Part shown: one piece after another, positions 15,710-23,826 of the stretch
Layout of the letters: the number at the start of each line of letters is the position of its first letter
How positions within the stretch are numbered: the stretch's first letter is position 1
Position numbers and translations under genes: made by a program
The notes under the pieces: generated by a model
Told to the model about the DNA's origin: nothing
Databases searched by the model: none
What the model saw: only the letters and a program-made list of their open reading frames with translations
NCBI GenBank assembly: GCA_002684605.1
Contig: NYVM01000005.1
Span: 11,853 to 41,727, forward strand
From: Candidatus Pelagibacterales bacterium
GTDB lineage: Bacteria; Pseudomonadota; Alphaproteobacteria; TMED109
Length of the DNA stretch: 29,875 bases
Reading direction: 5' to 3'

Positions 15710-16414
15710 ATGTCTGTAAGTTATATATTTGAACCAAACCCGATAACTTCATGTAAAATAATAGATAGCATAGAGCACTTTCCGGTGAGAAGAATATTGT
15801 GTGTAGGTGCTAATTATGTTGCACATGCGCTAGAAATGGGCAGAGATCCTTCTAGGGAGCCTCCATTTTTCTTTGCTAAACCTACTGATGCAATAATAAA
15901 TGCTGATAGGGGACTAAATACTATTATACCTTATCCTCCTGAAACTAATAATTTTCATTATGAAATGGAAATGGTTGTTACTATTGGTAAAAGAGCAGAA
16001 AACATAGAGCCAAATGAAACTGTTGATGTGATATGGGGTTATGGTGCAGGAATTGATCTTACTAGAAGAGATTTGCAAAAAGCAGCTAAAGATAAAGGTA
16101 GGCCATGGGAATTAGGTAAAGGTTTTGATAAATCTGCAATAATTAGTTCTTTATCTCCCGTTACTAAAATAGGTCACCCCCAAGATGCTAGAATTTGGCT
16201 AGCTGTTAATGATGTAATTAAACAGGATTCTAATATTGATAAATTAATATGGTCAGTTCCAGAAATGATATCCATTTTATCCAAAACTATGACTCTACTT
16301 CCAGGTGATATTATTTATACAGGAACTCCCGAAGGTGTAGGACCAATTAGCAAGGGTGATAAAGTCACTGGAGGAGTTGAAGGTGTTGGAGAAGTTAGTA
16401 TAACTATTTCATAA
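15710..16414 (+). CDS. nagK: Fumarylpyruvate hydrolase (FAH family, NagK-like)
   Basis: A 234-residue enzyme of the fumarylacetoacetate hydrolase fold that would cleave 3-fumarylpyruvate into fumarate and pyruvate, the last step of glutathione-dependent gentisate degradation. Evidence is near-complete collinearity with NagK-type proteins: FPVRRILCVGANYVAHALEMG, REPPFFFAKPTDAI, the metal-binding HYEMEMVVTIG, GYGAGIDLTRRDLQ, GRPWELGKGFDKSA and IYTGTPEGVGPI. The ATG at 15710 has AGAGAGGA upstream. The stop abuts the ATG of a NagL-like isomerase, which strongly supports this specificity over other FAH-family roles. Gentisate 1,2-dioxygenase is not in the window. Confidence 0.88.
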   Translation: MSVSYIFEPNPITSCKIIDSIEHFPVRRILCVGANYVAHALEMGRDPSREPPFFFAKPTDAIINADRGLNTIIPYPPETNNFHYEMEMVVTIGKRAENIEPNETVDVIWGYGAGIDLTRRDLQKAAKDKGRPWELGKGFDKSAIISSLSPVTKIGHPQDARIWLAVNDVIKQDSNIDKLIWSVPEMISILSKTMTLLPGDIIYTGTPEGVGPISKGDKVTGGVEGVGEVSITIS

Positions 16415-17080
16415 ATGGAGAAAAAATTGCTAAATCAACCAGTTCTTTACAATTATTTTAGAAGCTCTACTTCTGCTAGGGTTCGCATAGCTTTGAATTT
16501 AAAAGGGATAGATTACAAGTATGTTTCTCTTCATTTAAGAAAAAAAGAGCATCAAACAGAGGAATACTTAAAAATAAATCCTTATGGATTATTGCCTGCT
16601 ATAGAGTTTCCTTCAGGTATGAAATTGAACCAATCCTTAGCAATTTTAGAATATTTAGATGAAATATATCCTACGCCAGCTATTATTCCAGTGAACTCTT
16701 TAGAAAGAGCTAAAGTACGCTCTATGGCTTATGCTATAGCTTTAGAAATTCATCCATTAAATAATCTTCACGTACTTAATTATTTGAAAGAAGACCTTAA
16801 TTTAGATGACGTAGGTGTTAAAAATTGGTTTTCAAAGTGGGTTCATAAAGCTTTTACTCCATTTGAAAGTATATTACAAAATGATACAGATACAGGAATA
16901 TATTGTTTTGGAGATACACCTACTATTATAGATATATGTCTCTTTGCACAAGTTGTAAATAACGCACGATTTGATGTGGATATAACAAAATATCCGAAGA
17001 TAAATAAAATTTATGAAGCTTGTTTAAATAATAAGGCTTTTTACGATGCTCTTCCAAAAAACCAGCCAGATGCAGAGTAA
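16415..17080 (+). CDS. nagL: Maleylpyruvate isomerase (zeta-class GST, NagL-like)
   Basis: A 221-residue glutathione-dependent isomerase that converts maleylpyruvate to fumarylpyruvate. The N-terminal thioredoxin-fold domain begins LYNYFRSSTSARVRIALNLKG, the zeta-GST active-site segment. The form RSSTSARVRIALNLKG, with T in place of the cysteine of maleylacetoacetate isomerases, resembles NagL. The helical domain has the zeta-type EIHPLNNLHVL, FGDTPTIIDICL and the C-terminal ALPKNQPDAE. Its ATG follows the fumarylpyruvate hydrolase stop with no intervening base and lacks its own ribosome-binding site, so it is translationally coupled. Maleylacetoacetate isomerase is the alternative, but the partner gene favours maleylpyruvate. 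Confidence 0.87.
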   Translation: MEKKLLNQPVLYNYFRSSTSARVRIALNLKGIDYKYVSLHLRKKEHQTEEYLKINPYGLLPAIEFPSGMKLNQSLAILEYLDEIYPTPAIIPVNSLERAKVRSMAYAIALEIHPLNNLHVLNYLKEDLNLDDVGVKNWFSKWVHKAFTPFESILQNDTDTGIYCFGDTPTIIDICLFAQVVNNARFDVDITKYPKINKIYEACLNNKAFYDALPKNQPDAE

Positions 17081-17089
17081 TATATAGAC

Positions 17090-17842
17090 TTATTTATTTT
17101 TTAAAGACTTTTCAAATAAATTATTTATTCTGGACCAATGTTTTTCAGCAGCATTTTTATTATAAGTGTGTCTATCAGGAAAAGCAAAACCATGCTCTGT
17201 TCCCTCGTAAACTTCCATTCTAAAACGAGGTGTATTGTTGTTAAAGTGTTCTTTAATATTTTTTAATGCATCTTCATCAACCCATGTATCTTTTTCTGCA
17301 AAAGCTAAATATAAGTCAGCTTCAATTTTATTAGCACGTAAGTGAGGAGAATTTTCTTTATCAGTTAGTATTTTTACACCGTAGAATGATGCTGCTGCTA
17401 CAAATTTGTTAGAATACGTTGAGCTTACACTAACTATATATTGTCCGCTCATGCAATATCCTATAGCTCCATAACCATCATGATTTAATTCTTCATTATT
17501 ATCTAGGTAATCTAGAATATATTTTGTATCTGATACTACTAATTCATTAGTTGTATCGTCCATAGTTTTAATCATAGCTGAAAAATGACTTTTATCTTCT
17601 CTAATTTTTGCAAAAGTAAATGGATAAGATCCTTCTTTTCCTACGCGATAAAATAAGTTTGGTAACAATACATAATAACCCATACTAGCTAGTCTTCTAG
17701 CCATATCTCTTAGCTCTTCTCTGATTGCTGGTGCATCCATATAAATTATTATTGCTGGAAATGGTCCTCCTTCATCAGGCTTCACTTCAAATGTATCTAT
17801 TAAACCATCTTTTGTTTCTATGTTAATAAAGTTTTCAATCAT
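17090..17842 (-). CDS. Dienelactone hydrolase family protein
   Basis: A 250-residue cytoplasmic alpha/beta hydrolase of the DLH family. The nucleophile is cysteine, C130 in IGYCMSGQ, as in true dienelactone hydrolases. The acid is D185 (AFAEKDTWVD) and the base H217 (EGTEHGFAFPDR). DLH converts dienelactones from chlorocatechol cleavage to maleylacetate, but many homologues act on other esters or lactones. A neighbouring gentisate module (convergent, 9-bp gap) makes an aromatic or lactone substrate plausible without proving it. It follows the aldo/keto reductase gene by 29 bp on the same strand. Confidence 0.85.
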   Translation of the reverse strand: MIENFINIETKDGLIDTFEVKPDEGGPFPAIIIYMDAPAIREELRDMARRLASMGYYVLLPNLFYRVGKEGSYPFTFAKIREDKSHFSAMIKTMDDTTNELVVSDTKYILDYLDNNEELNHDGYGAIGYCMSGQYIVSVSSTYSNKFVAAASFYGVKILTDKENSPHLRANKIEADLYLAFAEKDTWVDEDALKNIKEHFNNNTPRFRMEVYEGTEHGFAFPDRHTYNKNAAEKHWSRINNLFEKSLKNK

Positions 17843-17871
17843 GATTTTCTTTCTGTTAAATTAATATTTAT

Positions 17872-18855
17872 CTAGATATGACCTGAAATATTTTTAGGTT
17901 TATAAGGTTTTTCTAATAAATTAATCTGTTTATCAGATAATTTTAAGGATAAGGAATTTATGAGTGTTTTTAACTGTGTTAATTTCCCTGGGCCAATTAT
18001 AGGACATGTGATTCCCGGTTTTTGTGATAACCAAGCTAACGCTACCTCAACAGGCTCACGGTTTTCTTCTTGAGCAATATTTTTTAATGTTTCTAGTATT
18101 TCGAAGTCACTATTATTATAGTAGTAATCATCTGCAAGAACATCATTTTTCGACCTATCTGTTTCTCCGCCTCCTGTTTTATGCCTGTTTCCTGCTAAAA
18201 ACCCCCTTGCAAGTGGGCTCCATGGAGTAATTGCTAAGTTATCATTTATACATAATGGAATCATTTCCCTTTCTTCTTCTCTATAAATTAAATTCACATG
18301 ATTTTGCATGGAAACAAATTGTGTCCACCCATTTCTTTTTGCAGTTTCTTGAGCTTTAACAAGCTGCCATGCAAACATACTTGAGGCTCCTATATATCTA
18401 GCTTTTCCGGATTTCACTATATCATGTAAAGTCTCCATAGTTTCTTCTATTGGAGTATCGTAATCCCAACGGTGTATTATATAGAGGTCAATATAATCCA
18501 TTTTAAGTCTTGATAACGAAGCATCTATAGCATTAAAAATATATTTTCTAGATAACCCTTTTTGGTTTGGCCCTTCGCCCATAGGATTATAAACTTTAGT
18601 GGCAACAACAATTTCATCCCTATTTGCCATTTCGTTTAATAGTTCGCCAGTAACTTCTTCACATGAACCATTAGAGTATACATCTGCTGTATCAAAGAAA
18701 TTTATTCCAGCATCTAAAGCTTCTTTAAAAACAGGTTTTGCATCTTTTTTCCCTAATGCATAATTTCTCCAACCTTCTGTCATTGCAAACATCATAGTTC
18801 CAAAGCAAAGTTTAGAAACTTTCATTCCTGTTGATCCAAAGCGAACATATTCCAT
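17872..18855 (-). CDS. Aldo/keto reductase
   Basis: A 327-residue NAD(P)H-dependent oxidoreductase with a TIM-barrel AKR fold. The catalytic tetrad is visible: D55 and Y60 (FFDTADVYSNG), K87 (VVATKVY) and H128 (DLYIIHRWD). The C-terminal nicotinamide cofactor segment CPIIGPGKLTQLKTLI is also present. No signal peptide. It reduces an aldehyde or ketone or oxidises an alcohol; sequence alone does not define the substrate. The ATG at 18855 has a strong AGAGGGG ribosome-binding site, and a good promoter lies at 18891-18918. It is probably co-transcribed with the downstream dienelactone hydrolase gene. Confidence 0.9.
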   Translation of the reverse strand: MEYVRFGSTGMKVSKLCFGTMMFAMTEGWRNYALGKKDAKPVFKEALDAGINFFDTADVYSNGSCEEVTGELLNEMANRDEIVVATKVYNPMGEGPNQKGLSRKYIFNAIDASLSRLKMDYIDLYIIHRWDYDTPIEETMETLHDIVKSGKARYIGASSMFAWQLVKAQETAKRNGWTQFVSMQNHVNLIYREEEREMIPLCINDNLAITPWSPLARGFLAGNRHKTGGGETDRSKNDVLADDYYYNNSDFEILETLKNIAQEENREPVEVALAWLSQKPGITCPIIGPGKLTQLKTLINSLSLKLSDKQINLLEKPYKPKNISGHI

Positions 18856-18890
18856 ATTGTGACCCCTCTAAATTTTTTGCTTAGTTATTC

Positions 18891-18918
18891 AGTTTACTTT
18901 TTTTATTTGTTGCGTCAA
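18891..18918 (-). promoter_or_regulatory. Predicted sigma-70-type promoter for aldo/keto reductase operon
   Basis: On the minus strand TTGACG (18918-18913, five of six to consensus) is followed after 16 bp by TAAACT (18896-18891, four of six). It lies about 36 bp upstream of the ATG at 18855, leaving room for the AGAGGGG ribosome-binding site. Confidence 0.4.
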
Positions 18919-19021
18919 TCAGATATAGGCTAACAATTTAATTTAAAAAAATATAAAAAGGTGCATTTATTTTTCAATGAAGATATTCTTTGTTCATATT
19001 ATAAATTTATAAGGTTTAATA

Positions 19022-19591
19022 ATGCTTATATTAAGAATAATAATTGCTCTTTTTATTTTTTCTAACCTTTCATATGCTGATGATGCATTAGTTAATGAAA
19101 AAATAGCTAAAGCTGCTATTAAAGAGTTAGCTATTAGTTTAAAAAAATCATTGAAAGCGGTTTTGCAAGAATCAGGCCCAATTGCAGCAGTAGAATATTG
19201 CAATATTGCAGCTTTAGATATTACAGATGGCATATCTTTAAGTAAAGGTGTCATTTTAAAACGTACTAGTTTAAAGGTAAGAAATAATATTAATATAGCT
19301 TCTTCTTGGGAAATAAATATTTTAAATCAATTTGAGAAAAGAAAGGTGCTAGGAGAATCTATAGGTTCTATAGATTATCAGGAAGTATATTTTGACAGCA
19401 ATAATAAACCATTTTTCAGATATATGAAGGCAATACCTACAGGAGAAGTTTGTTTGACTTGTCATGGTTCTAACATAAAGGCCTCTTTGCAAACAAGAAT
19501 AAATGAATTATACCCAGAAGATAAAGCCTATGGTTTTAAAATAGGTGATATCAGGGGCGCTTTCTCTGTTCAAATCCCATTATCTAATTGA
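19022..19591 (+). CDS. Periplasmic DUF3365 c-type haem protein
   Basis: A 189-residue protein with a Sec signal peptide (about residues 1-19, ending NLSYA before DDA). A C-terminal CxxCH haem c attachment site, C144-L-T-C147-H148 in GEVCLTCHGS, is present. The conserved AVEYCNIAA (about 56-64) and the segment RTSLKVRNNIN also fit DUF3365/Tll0287-like haem domains, which occur in periplasmic sensors and small electron-transfer or sensory proteins. Here the domain stands alone, without kinase or transmembrane signalling modules. The ATG has AAGG 7 bp upstream. The rhomboid gene follows 13 bp downstream in the same direction. Family is likely; redox or sensor function is inferred. Confidence 0.8.
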   Translation: MLILRIIIALFIFSNLSYADDALVNEKIAKAAIKELAISLKKSLKAVLQESGPIAAVEYCNIAALDITDGISLSKGVILKRTSLKVRNNINIASSWEINILNQFEKRKVLGESIGSIDYQEVYFDSNNKPFFRYMKAIPTGEVCLTCHGSNIKASLQTRINELYPEDKAYGFKIGDIRGAFSVQIPLSN

Positions 19592-19604
19592 GATATAACT
19601 TTTT

Positions 19605-20330
19605 ATGATTCCAATTTACGATGACAATCCTGCATTAGGAAAACCATTATTAGTAATAGCTATAATTGCTACATGTATTATTATTTTTTTCTGGCAGTCA
19701 GGTTTAGGCTACCAGGACAATAATACAATAATTATGGATTTTGGATTAACTCCTGCAGCGTTTCTTGGAAAGATAGAGCAGACTGGACCATTACTTTCAA
19801 TTTTCACTTTATTTACTTCCATGTTTATGCACGGTGGATTTATGCATTTAGCTGGTAACATGCTTTATTTATGGATATTTGGGGATAATATAGAGGGTGC
19901 GCTAGGACATTTTCGTTTTATCCTATTTTATTTTTTATGTGGGATAGTTGCAGCTTTTGCACAAATATTATCAGCGCCGGATAGTACTATTCCTATGATA
20001 GGAGCTAGTGGCGCTGTATCAGGTGTTTTAGGAGCTTATTTAATTTTTTATCCACGAGCGCGTATAAGAACTTTTGTTTTTTTAGGAATATTTATAACCT
20101 TTTTAAGGCTTCCTGCTGTATTATTATTGGGGGTATGGATTTTAGGGCAGATTATTAGTGCTGCTATTTCTAACCCTGGTTCTCCTGGAGTAGCCTGGTT
20201 TGCTCATTTAGGAGGTTTTTTTGCAGGGATATTATTGTCTCCTTTACTAAAGAAGCCAAACATTAATATTTTTCAAAAATCCAGAATTAAAGTTAAAGAA
20301 AAACCTATTAAAATTCGTTTTCGAAAATAA
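19605..20330 (+). CDS. Rhomboid family intramembrane serine protease
   Basis: A 241-residue inner-membrane protein with about six to seven hydrophobic helices. The catalytic serine S135 lies in IGASGAVSG (GxSG) and the partner histidine is H201 in WFAHLGGFFAG. The oxyanion-side histidine and asparagine are in MHLAGNMLYLW (H81, N85). It should cleave single-pass membrane proteins within or near the membrane. The cytosolic C-terminal tail (about 215-241) is basic. It follows the DUF3365 gene by 13 bp and is convergent with the Y-family polymerase gene (5-bp gap). The natural substrate is unknown. Confidence 0.92.
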   Translation: MIPIYDDNPALGKPLLVIAIIATCIIIFFWQSGLGYQDNNTIIMDFGLTPAAFLGKIEQTGPLLSIFTLFTSMFMHGGFMHLAGNMLYLWIFGDNIEGALGHFRFILFYFLCGIVAAFAQILSAPDSTIPMIGASGAVSGVLGAYLIFYPRARIRTFVFLGIFITFLRLPAVLLLGVWILGQIISAAISNPGSPGVAWFAHLGGFFAGILLSPLLKKPNINIFQKSRIKVKEKPIKIRFRK

Positions 20331-20335
20331 TATTT

Positions 20336-21589
20336 TTATTCATTAAATTCTTGCTTATCAGGAATTCTAGTAAAGGCTATCCTTGTTCCTGAAAAAGATT
20401 TTATTTTTTTAGGTAGCTGCCCTAAAATAACACTGTCTCTACCAAAACGACTATTAATATTATCCATGGTTTGAGATATTTTTTCAAAGCGATTTGTATT
20501 TAAAATTACTTTTCTATCTAATCTTTCAAATAAATTAGGCTGTAATTCATTACTTTTTTCTAGTTTATAAAGTGTTATACTAATTTTTTTAACTCTTATT
20601 ATTTTTTTATTTTTAATTAGATTGTTCCATACTATTTTTGATTCTTCTAATAATTTTTTATTATCACATGCCCTATAAAATATGCTTTTACCTTCTAACC
20701 TTATCCCTTTCTCTGTCCTTATGCTTAGAGATAATCTGCTACTATAGTAATCCATTCTTCTTAGTCTGCTGGCTGCTTTAAGTAGTAAGCGAAACATAAC
20801 TTTTTCTGCTAGTTCTATAGCTCTCCATTTGGGTTCTAATACATGGCTGTGCCCTATAGTCTTTCTTTCTGTTTTAATATCAGTAATTTCTTGTCCTCTT
20901 AACATATACCAAAATTTTTCTCCTTGAACATTTCCCCAAAGTTTTCGCATATGCTTTGGAGATATATTATAAAGCTCTGAAATTGATAGAATGCCACATT
21001 TATTTAATCTATATTCCATGGCTTTTCCTATTCCTGTAAGGTCAGAAAGTTTAAAGTGTTTAATGCGCTCAGGGATATCTTTGCTATAAATAATTTGTAA
21101 CCCATCTGGTTTTTCTAAATTACTTGCAGTTTTAGCAAGGAATCTGTTAGGTGCAATTCCTATAGAGCAACGTATATAATTGCCCACATTTTTTTGGAGG
21201 CCTTTTTTAATATTTTTAGCTATTTGAATTGCTTGTTTTTCTTGTTTTTGATTCCCTGTTAGTTTGCAGGCAACTTCATCTATAGAGGCAATAATTTCTA
21301 TAGGTATATATTTGTTTATTTCAGCTAATATTTTATGGTGGTATATAACATAGTTTTCATGTTTTGCTTCTACACATATTAATTCTGGACATAGTTTTTT
21401 TGCTTCATAAATCATTGTCCCTGTTTTAACGCCATAAGCTTTTGCTTCATAGCTTGCAGCTATTGCGCACGTGGCATCTGTCATTATCGGAACAATTGCA
21501 ATTGGTTTATTTCGCAAATGTTTTTGCAGTTGTTGTTCAACACTAGCAAAATAACTGTTTAGGTCTAAGTAAAGCCAGTTTAATATCAT
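20336..21589 (-). CDS. dinB: Y-family translesion DNA polymerase (DinB-like)
   Basis: A 417-residue error-prone polymerase. Catalytic carboxylates are D9 (YLDLNSYFASVEQ) and D104-E105 (ASIDEVACKL), and F14 is at the steric-gate position. Helix-hairpin-helix-like DLTGIGKAMEYRL is at 183-195. The little-finger domain occupies about 230-345. QPNLF (350-354) matches a beta-clamp binding peptide. A further 60-residue C-terminal extension ending SGTRIAFTRIPDKQEF is longer than classic Pol IV and is likely subfamily-specific. It has its own promoter and a LexA box 38 bp upstream, so it is probably SOS-induced. It lies 91 bp downstream of the HAD gene. Confidence 0.88.
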   Translation of the reverse strand: MILNWLYLDLNSYFASVEQQLQKHLRNKPIAIVPIMTDATCAIAASYEAKAYGVKTGTMIYEAKKLCPELICVEAKHENYVIYHHKILAEINKYIPIEIIASIDEVACKLTGNQKQEKQAIQIAKNIKKGLQKNVGNYIRCSIGIAPNRFLAKTASNLEKPDGLQIIYSKDIPERIKHFKLSDLTGIGKAMEYRLNKCGILSISELYNISPKHMRKLWGNVQGEKFWYMLRGQEITDIKTERKTIGHSHVLEPKWRAIELAEKVMFRLLLKAASRLRRMDYYSSRLSLSIRTEKGIRLEGKSIFYRACDNKKLLEESKIVWNNLIKNKKIIRVKKISITLYKLEKSNELQPNLFERLDRKVILNTNRFEKISQTMDNINSRFGRDSVILGQLPKKIKSFSGTRIAFTRIPDKQEFNE

Positions 21590-21626
21590 TTTTTACTCAA
21601 ATACATGATGTTGGTTGAATTAATTT

Positions 21627-21641
21627 GTTCATGTTTTGTTC
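21627..21641. promoter_or_regulatory. LexA (SOS) box, alphaproteobacterial type GTTC-N7-GTTC
   Basis: GTTC (21627-21630), seven bases ATGTTTT, then GTTC (21638-21641) is an exact match to the alphaproteobacterial LexA direct-repeat operator; read on the minus strand it is GAAC-N7-GAAC. It overlaps the predicted -10 of the dinB-like gene and lies 38 bp upstream of its ATG, the right place for repression. lexA and recA are not in the window. Confidence 0.75.
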
Positions 21642-21666
21642 TAATTAATTATCTATGTTAAGTCAA
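21638..21666 (-). promoter_or_regulatory. Predicted promoter of the dinB-like gene
   Basis: On the minus strand TTGACT (21666-21661, five of six), a 17-bp spacer, and TAGAAC (21643-21638, four of six). The -10 element shares bases with the LexA box half-site, so repressor and RNA polymerase would compete. Confidence 0.5.
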
Positions 21667-21680
21667 TAGTATTTAAAAAA

Positions 21681-22583
21681 CTAAGGAGATATTTTAAAAA
21701 TATTTACTGCAGATGTAGGAAAATTACCAGAAGCAGAAATAGCTTTATTTAATTTTTTAAGATTTGGCCTTTGACCATATTGAGTATTGAGTGTATGAGA
21801 TAAAATCCCACTTGTTATTAATATGGTATTAATTTGTACAGTATTTCCTCCCAAAATATCTGTTTCTAAACCGTCACCAATAATTGAGATATTACTTAAA
21901 TTTATTTTAGGAGATATTTTTTTTAAATGTTTTAACGCTTCTAAAAAAACGTTTTTATAGGGTTTTCCAAATTGTTTAACAATACCTCCCAATTTTTCAT
22001 AGTCTTCTGCAATGGCTCCAGCACAAAATATTTTTTTACCATTTTGTCTTACAACTATTTTATCTGGGTTAGCACAAATCATAGGTAACTTATATTTTAA
22101 ACATTCCTTTAACTCATTTGTGTAATCTTTTAATATATGGTCAAAATCACGTGGACCAGTAATTAGTACAAAGTCTGACCCTTCAGGATTTTTAGATTCT
22201 TGAAATTTAGTATTATCCAATAAATCATTATCTTCCTTTAGTCCTATAAAATAATATTTTACTCCTGAAACTATATTAGTATTGTTAATTAGTTCATTTC
22301 TACATACATCACCAGAAGATATAATTTTATTGTATAAGTTTTTTCCTATACCAATTTTTGATAACTTCTCACTTACTATATCAGATTTTCTAGGGGCGTT
22401 AGATAAAAGAACTATTGGAATATTACGTTCATTAAGTTTTTTTAATGTGTTTAGTGCTTCTGGATAGACTTTAATACCATCCCATAATACACCCCATATA
22501 TCTAAAATAAGTCCTTCTGAATTATTGATCATAAAATTTAAATCATCATAGAAGGGCACATTATTATTACTTGTTTTAATCAT
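21681..22583 (-). CDS. TIGR01459-type HAD-superfamily class IIA hydrolase
   Basis: A 300-residue cytoplasmic phosphatase-like protein. Motif I is LDIWGVLWDG with nucleophile D28, where the usual second aspartate position is tryptophan, as is characteristic of this family. Motif II is VLLSNAPRK, and the C-terminal motif is IGDGLETDILGG. The type II cap is between about residues 85 and 210. The family is related to NagD/phosphoglycolate phosphatases and is common in alphaproteobacteria, with no firm substrate. Its ATG overlaps the pyrD stop by 8 bp (ATGATTAA), so it is translationally coupled, which hints at a housekeeping dephosphorylation or metabolite-repair role. Confidence 0.85.
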   Translation of the reverse strand: MIKTSNNNVPFYDDLNFMINNSEGLILDIWGVLWDGIKVYPEALNTLKKLNERNIPIVLLSNAPRKSDIVSEKLSKIGIGKNLYNKIISSGDVCRNELINNTNIVSGVKYYFIGLKEDNDLLDNTKFQESKNPEGSDFVLITGPRDFDHILKDYTNELKECLKYKLPMICANPDKIVVRQNGKKIFCAGAIAEDYEKLGGIVKQFGKPYKNVFLEALKHLKKISPKINLSNISIIGDGLETDILGGNTVQINTILITSGILSHTLNTQYGQRPNLKKLNKAISASGNFPTSAVNIFKISP

Positions 22584-23661
22584 CTAGGTAATTACCGTTT
22601 ACTATTTCGTAGGATTTACTTCCTATTAGAGTCGAAAGTGATTCATCACCAATTTTTTTTGAAAGTTCATTATTAATTTTATTTAGTAACTCAGACCCAT
22701 TATATACTAGACCTGTATACATTTGTATAATAGTAGCACCAGCAAGAATTTTCAAATAAGCTGTCTCTCCACTATCTATTCCTCCAATACCAATAAATTT
22801 TATCTTATTCTGAGCATATAAATAAGCTTTTGCTAACATTAATGTGGATTGATAAAAAAGAGGTTTTCCAGATAACCCTCCAGTTTCTATTTTTTTATTA
22901 GATATTAAATTATTAGGTCGTTTAATTGTTGTATTAGAAATACATAAAGCATCTATATTATTATCTATTGCTGTATCAATAAGCTTTTTTAATTCTATAT
23001 CTTCTAAGTCAGGTGCAATTTTTAACCATAATTGTAATGATGATCCTCTCTTGTCTTCTATTACTTTTCTTTCATTATCTATAGTTTTTAATAGTTTTGA
23101 GAGTATATCACTTGTTTGTATGTTTCTAAGTCCTGGAGTATTAGGTGAGGATATATTAATGGTTAACCAATTGGCATAATGACCTAAATTTTTTGCAATC
23201 TCCAAATAATCACTAATAAAGTCAGTTGTTTCTTTATTACATCCTATATTTATTCCAAGAGGAATATTTGACTTATATTGTTCTAAGCGTTTACTAATAT
23301 AAGGTAAACCTTTGCTTGGAAAACCCAACCTATTAATAATAGCTTTATCTTGAGGAAGCCTAAAAACGCGAGGTTTGCGGTTTCCTGCTTGATATTTAGG
23401 TGTAATCGTCCCTATTTCCACATGCGCTAAACCTAATTTATCTATTTGATGAAAGACTTCAGCGTTTTTATCAAACCCAGCAGCAAGCCCTATAGGATGT
23501 TTAAAACTTATGTTACCTAAAGAAACATTTAAATTTTTATAATTGTTTATAAAGTTTTGAGGATTTAAACCATTTTTTAATAGTTTTATAGTAATAAGGT
23601 GAGACAATTCCGGAGGAATTTTATGTAAAAAATTTAATAAAATATTATTTATATGTTTCAT
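22576..23661 (-). CDS. pyrD: Dihydroorotate dehydrogenase (quinone), class 2
   Basis: A 361-residue FMN enzyme oxidising dihydroorotate to orotate in pyrimidine synthesis, passing electrons to quinone at the inner membrane. The N-terminal amphipathic helical extension (about residues 1-35, PPELSHLITIKLL) marks class 2. Core motifs are GLAAGFDKNAE, EIGTITPKYQAGNRKPRVFRL, INRLGFPSKG, the catalytic-serine loop ISSPNTPGLRN (170-180), and the FMN phosphate-binding FIGIGGIDSGE and MYTGLVYNG. The ATG is preceded by AGAAAG. It is divergent from purE across 165 bp and overlaps the HAD gene by 8 bp. Confidence 0.97.
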   Translation of the reverse strand: MKHINNILLNFLHKIPPELSHLITIKLLKNGLNPQNFINNYKNLNVSLGNISFKHPIGLAAGFDKNAEVFHQIDKLGLAHVEIGTITPKYQAGNRKPRVFRLPQDKAIINRLGFPSKGLPYISKRLEQYKSNIPLGINIGCNKETTDFISDYLEIAKNLGHYANWLTINISSPNTPGLRNIQTSDILSKLLKTIDNERKVIEDKRGSSLQLWLKIAPDLEDIELKKLIDTAIDNNIDALCISNTTIKRPNNLISNKKIETGGLSGKPLFYQSTLMLAKAYLYAQNKIKFIGIGGIDSGETAYLKILAGATIIQMYTGLVYNGSELLNKINNELSKKIGDESLSTLIGSKSYEIVNGNYLDD

Positions 23662-23716
23662 TTTTACTTTCTATTAATTGAATAAATAAATCATATAATT
23701 TTTTAGTTTATATCTC

Positions 23717-23734
23717 TATAAAAATATTTTTATA
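23717..23734. promoter_or_regulatory. 18-bp A/T palindrome between pyrD and purE
   Basis: TATAAAAATATTTTTATA is a perfect 18-bp palindrome in the 165-bp divergent region between pyrD (minus) and purE (plus). It lies about 55 bp from the pyrD start and just upstream of the predicted purE -35. It could be an operator or a bent A-tract region; all bases are A/T, so chance in such DNA is considerable. Confidence 0.2.
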
Positions 23735-23747
23735 ATTACTATTATAC

Positions 23748-23776
23748 TTGCAAAAACATTATAAAATGCATATACT
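23748..23776 (+). promoter_or_regulatory. Predicted promoter of purEK
   Basis: TTGCAA (23748-23753), a 17-bp spacer, TATACT (23771-23776, five of six to TATAAT). It would start transcription near 23783, leaving a leader of about 44 bases before the ATG that contains the AGGGA ribosome-binding site. No purine riboswitch-like structure fits in this leader. Confidence 0.45.
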
Positions 23777-23826
23777 TTCTCGCTTTCCTTATAGACAAAG
23801 GTAATTATAGATTGCAGGGATAGTAA

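Noticed and set aside
18994..19254. Minus-strand frame inside the DUF3365 gene
   Set aside because: Antisense to the signal peptide and first domain of a convincing secreted haem protein.
22282..22467. Plus-strand frame within the HAD gene
   Set aside because: It is antisense to the conserved motif I-II region of the HAD protein and shows no independent coding signal.
23783..23826. Possible purine riboswitch in the purE leader
   Set aside because: The leader is about 44 bases, too short for a three-way-junction aptamer; only a 4-bp CCTT/AAGG pairing is visible.
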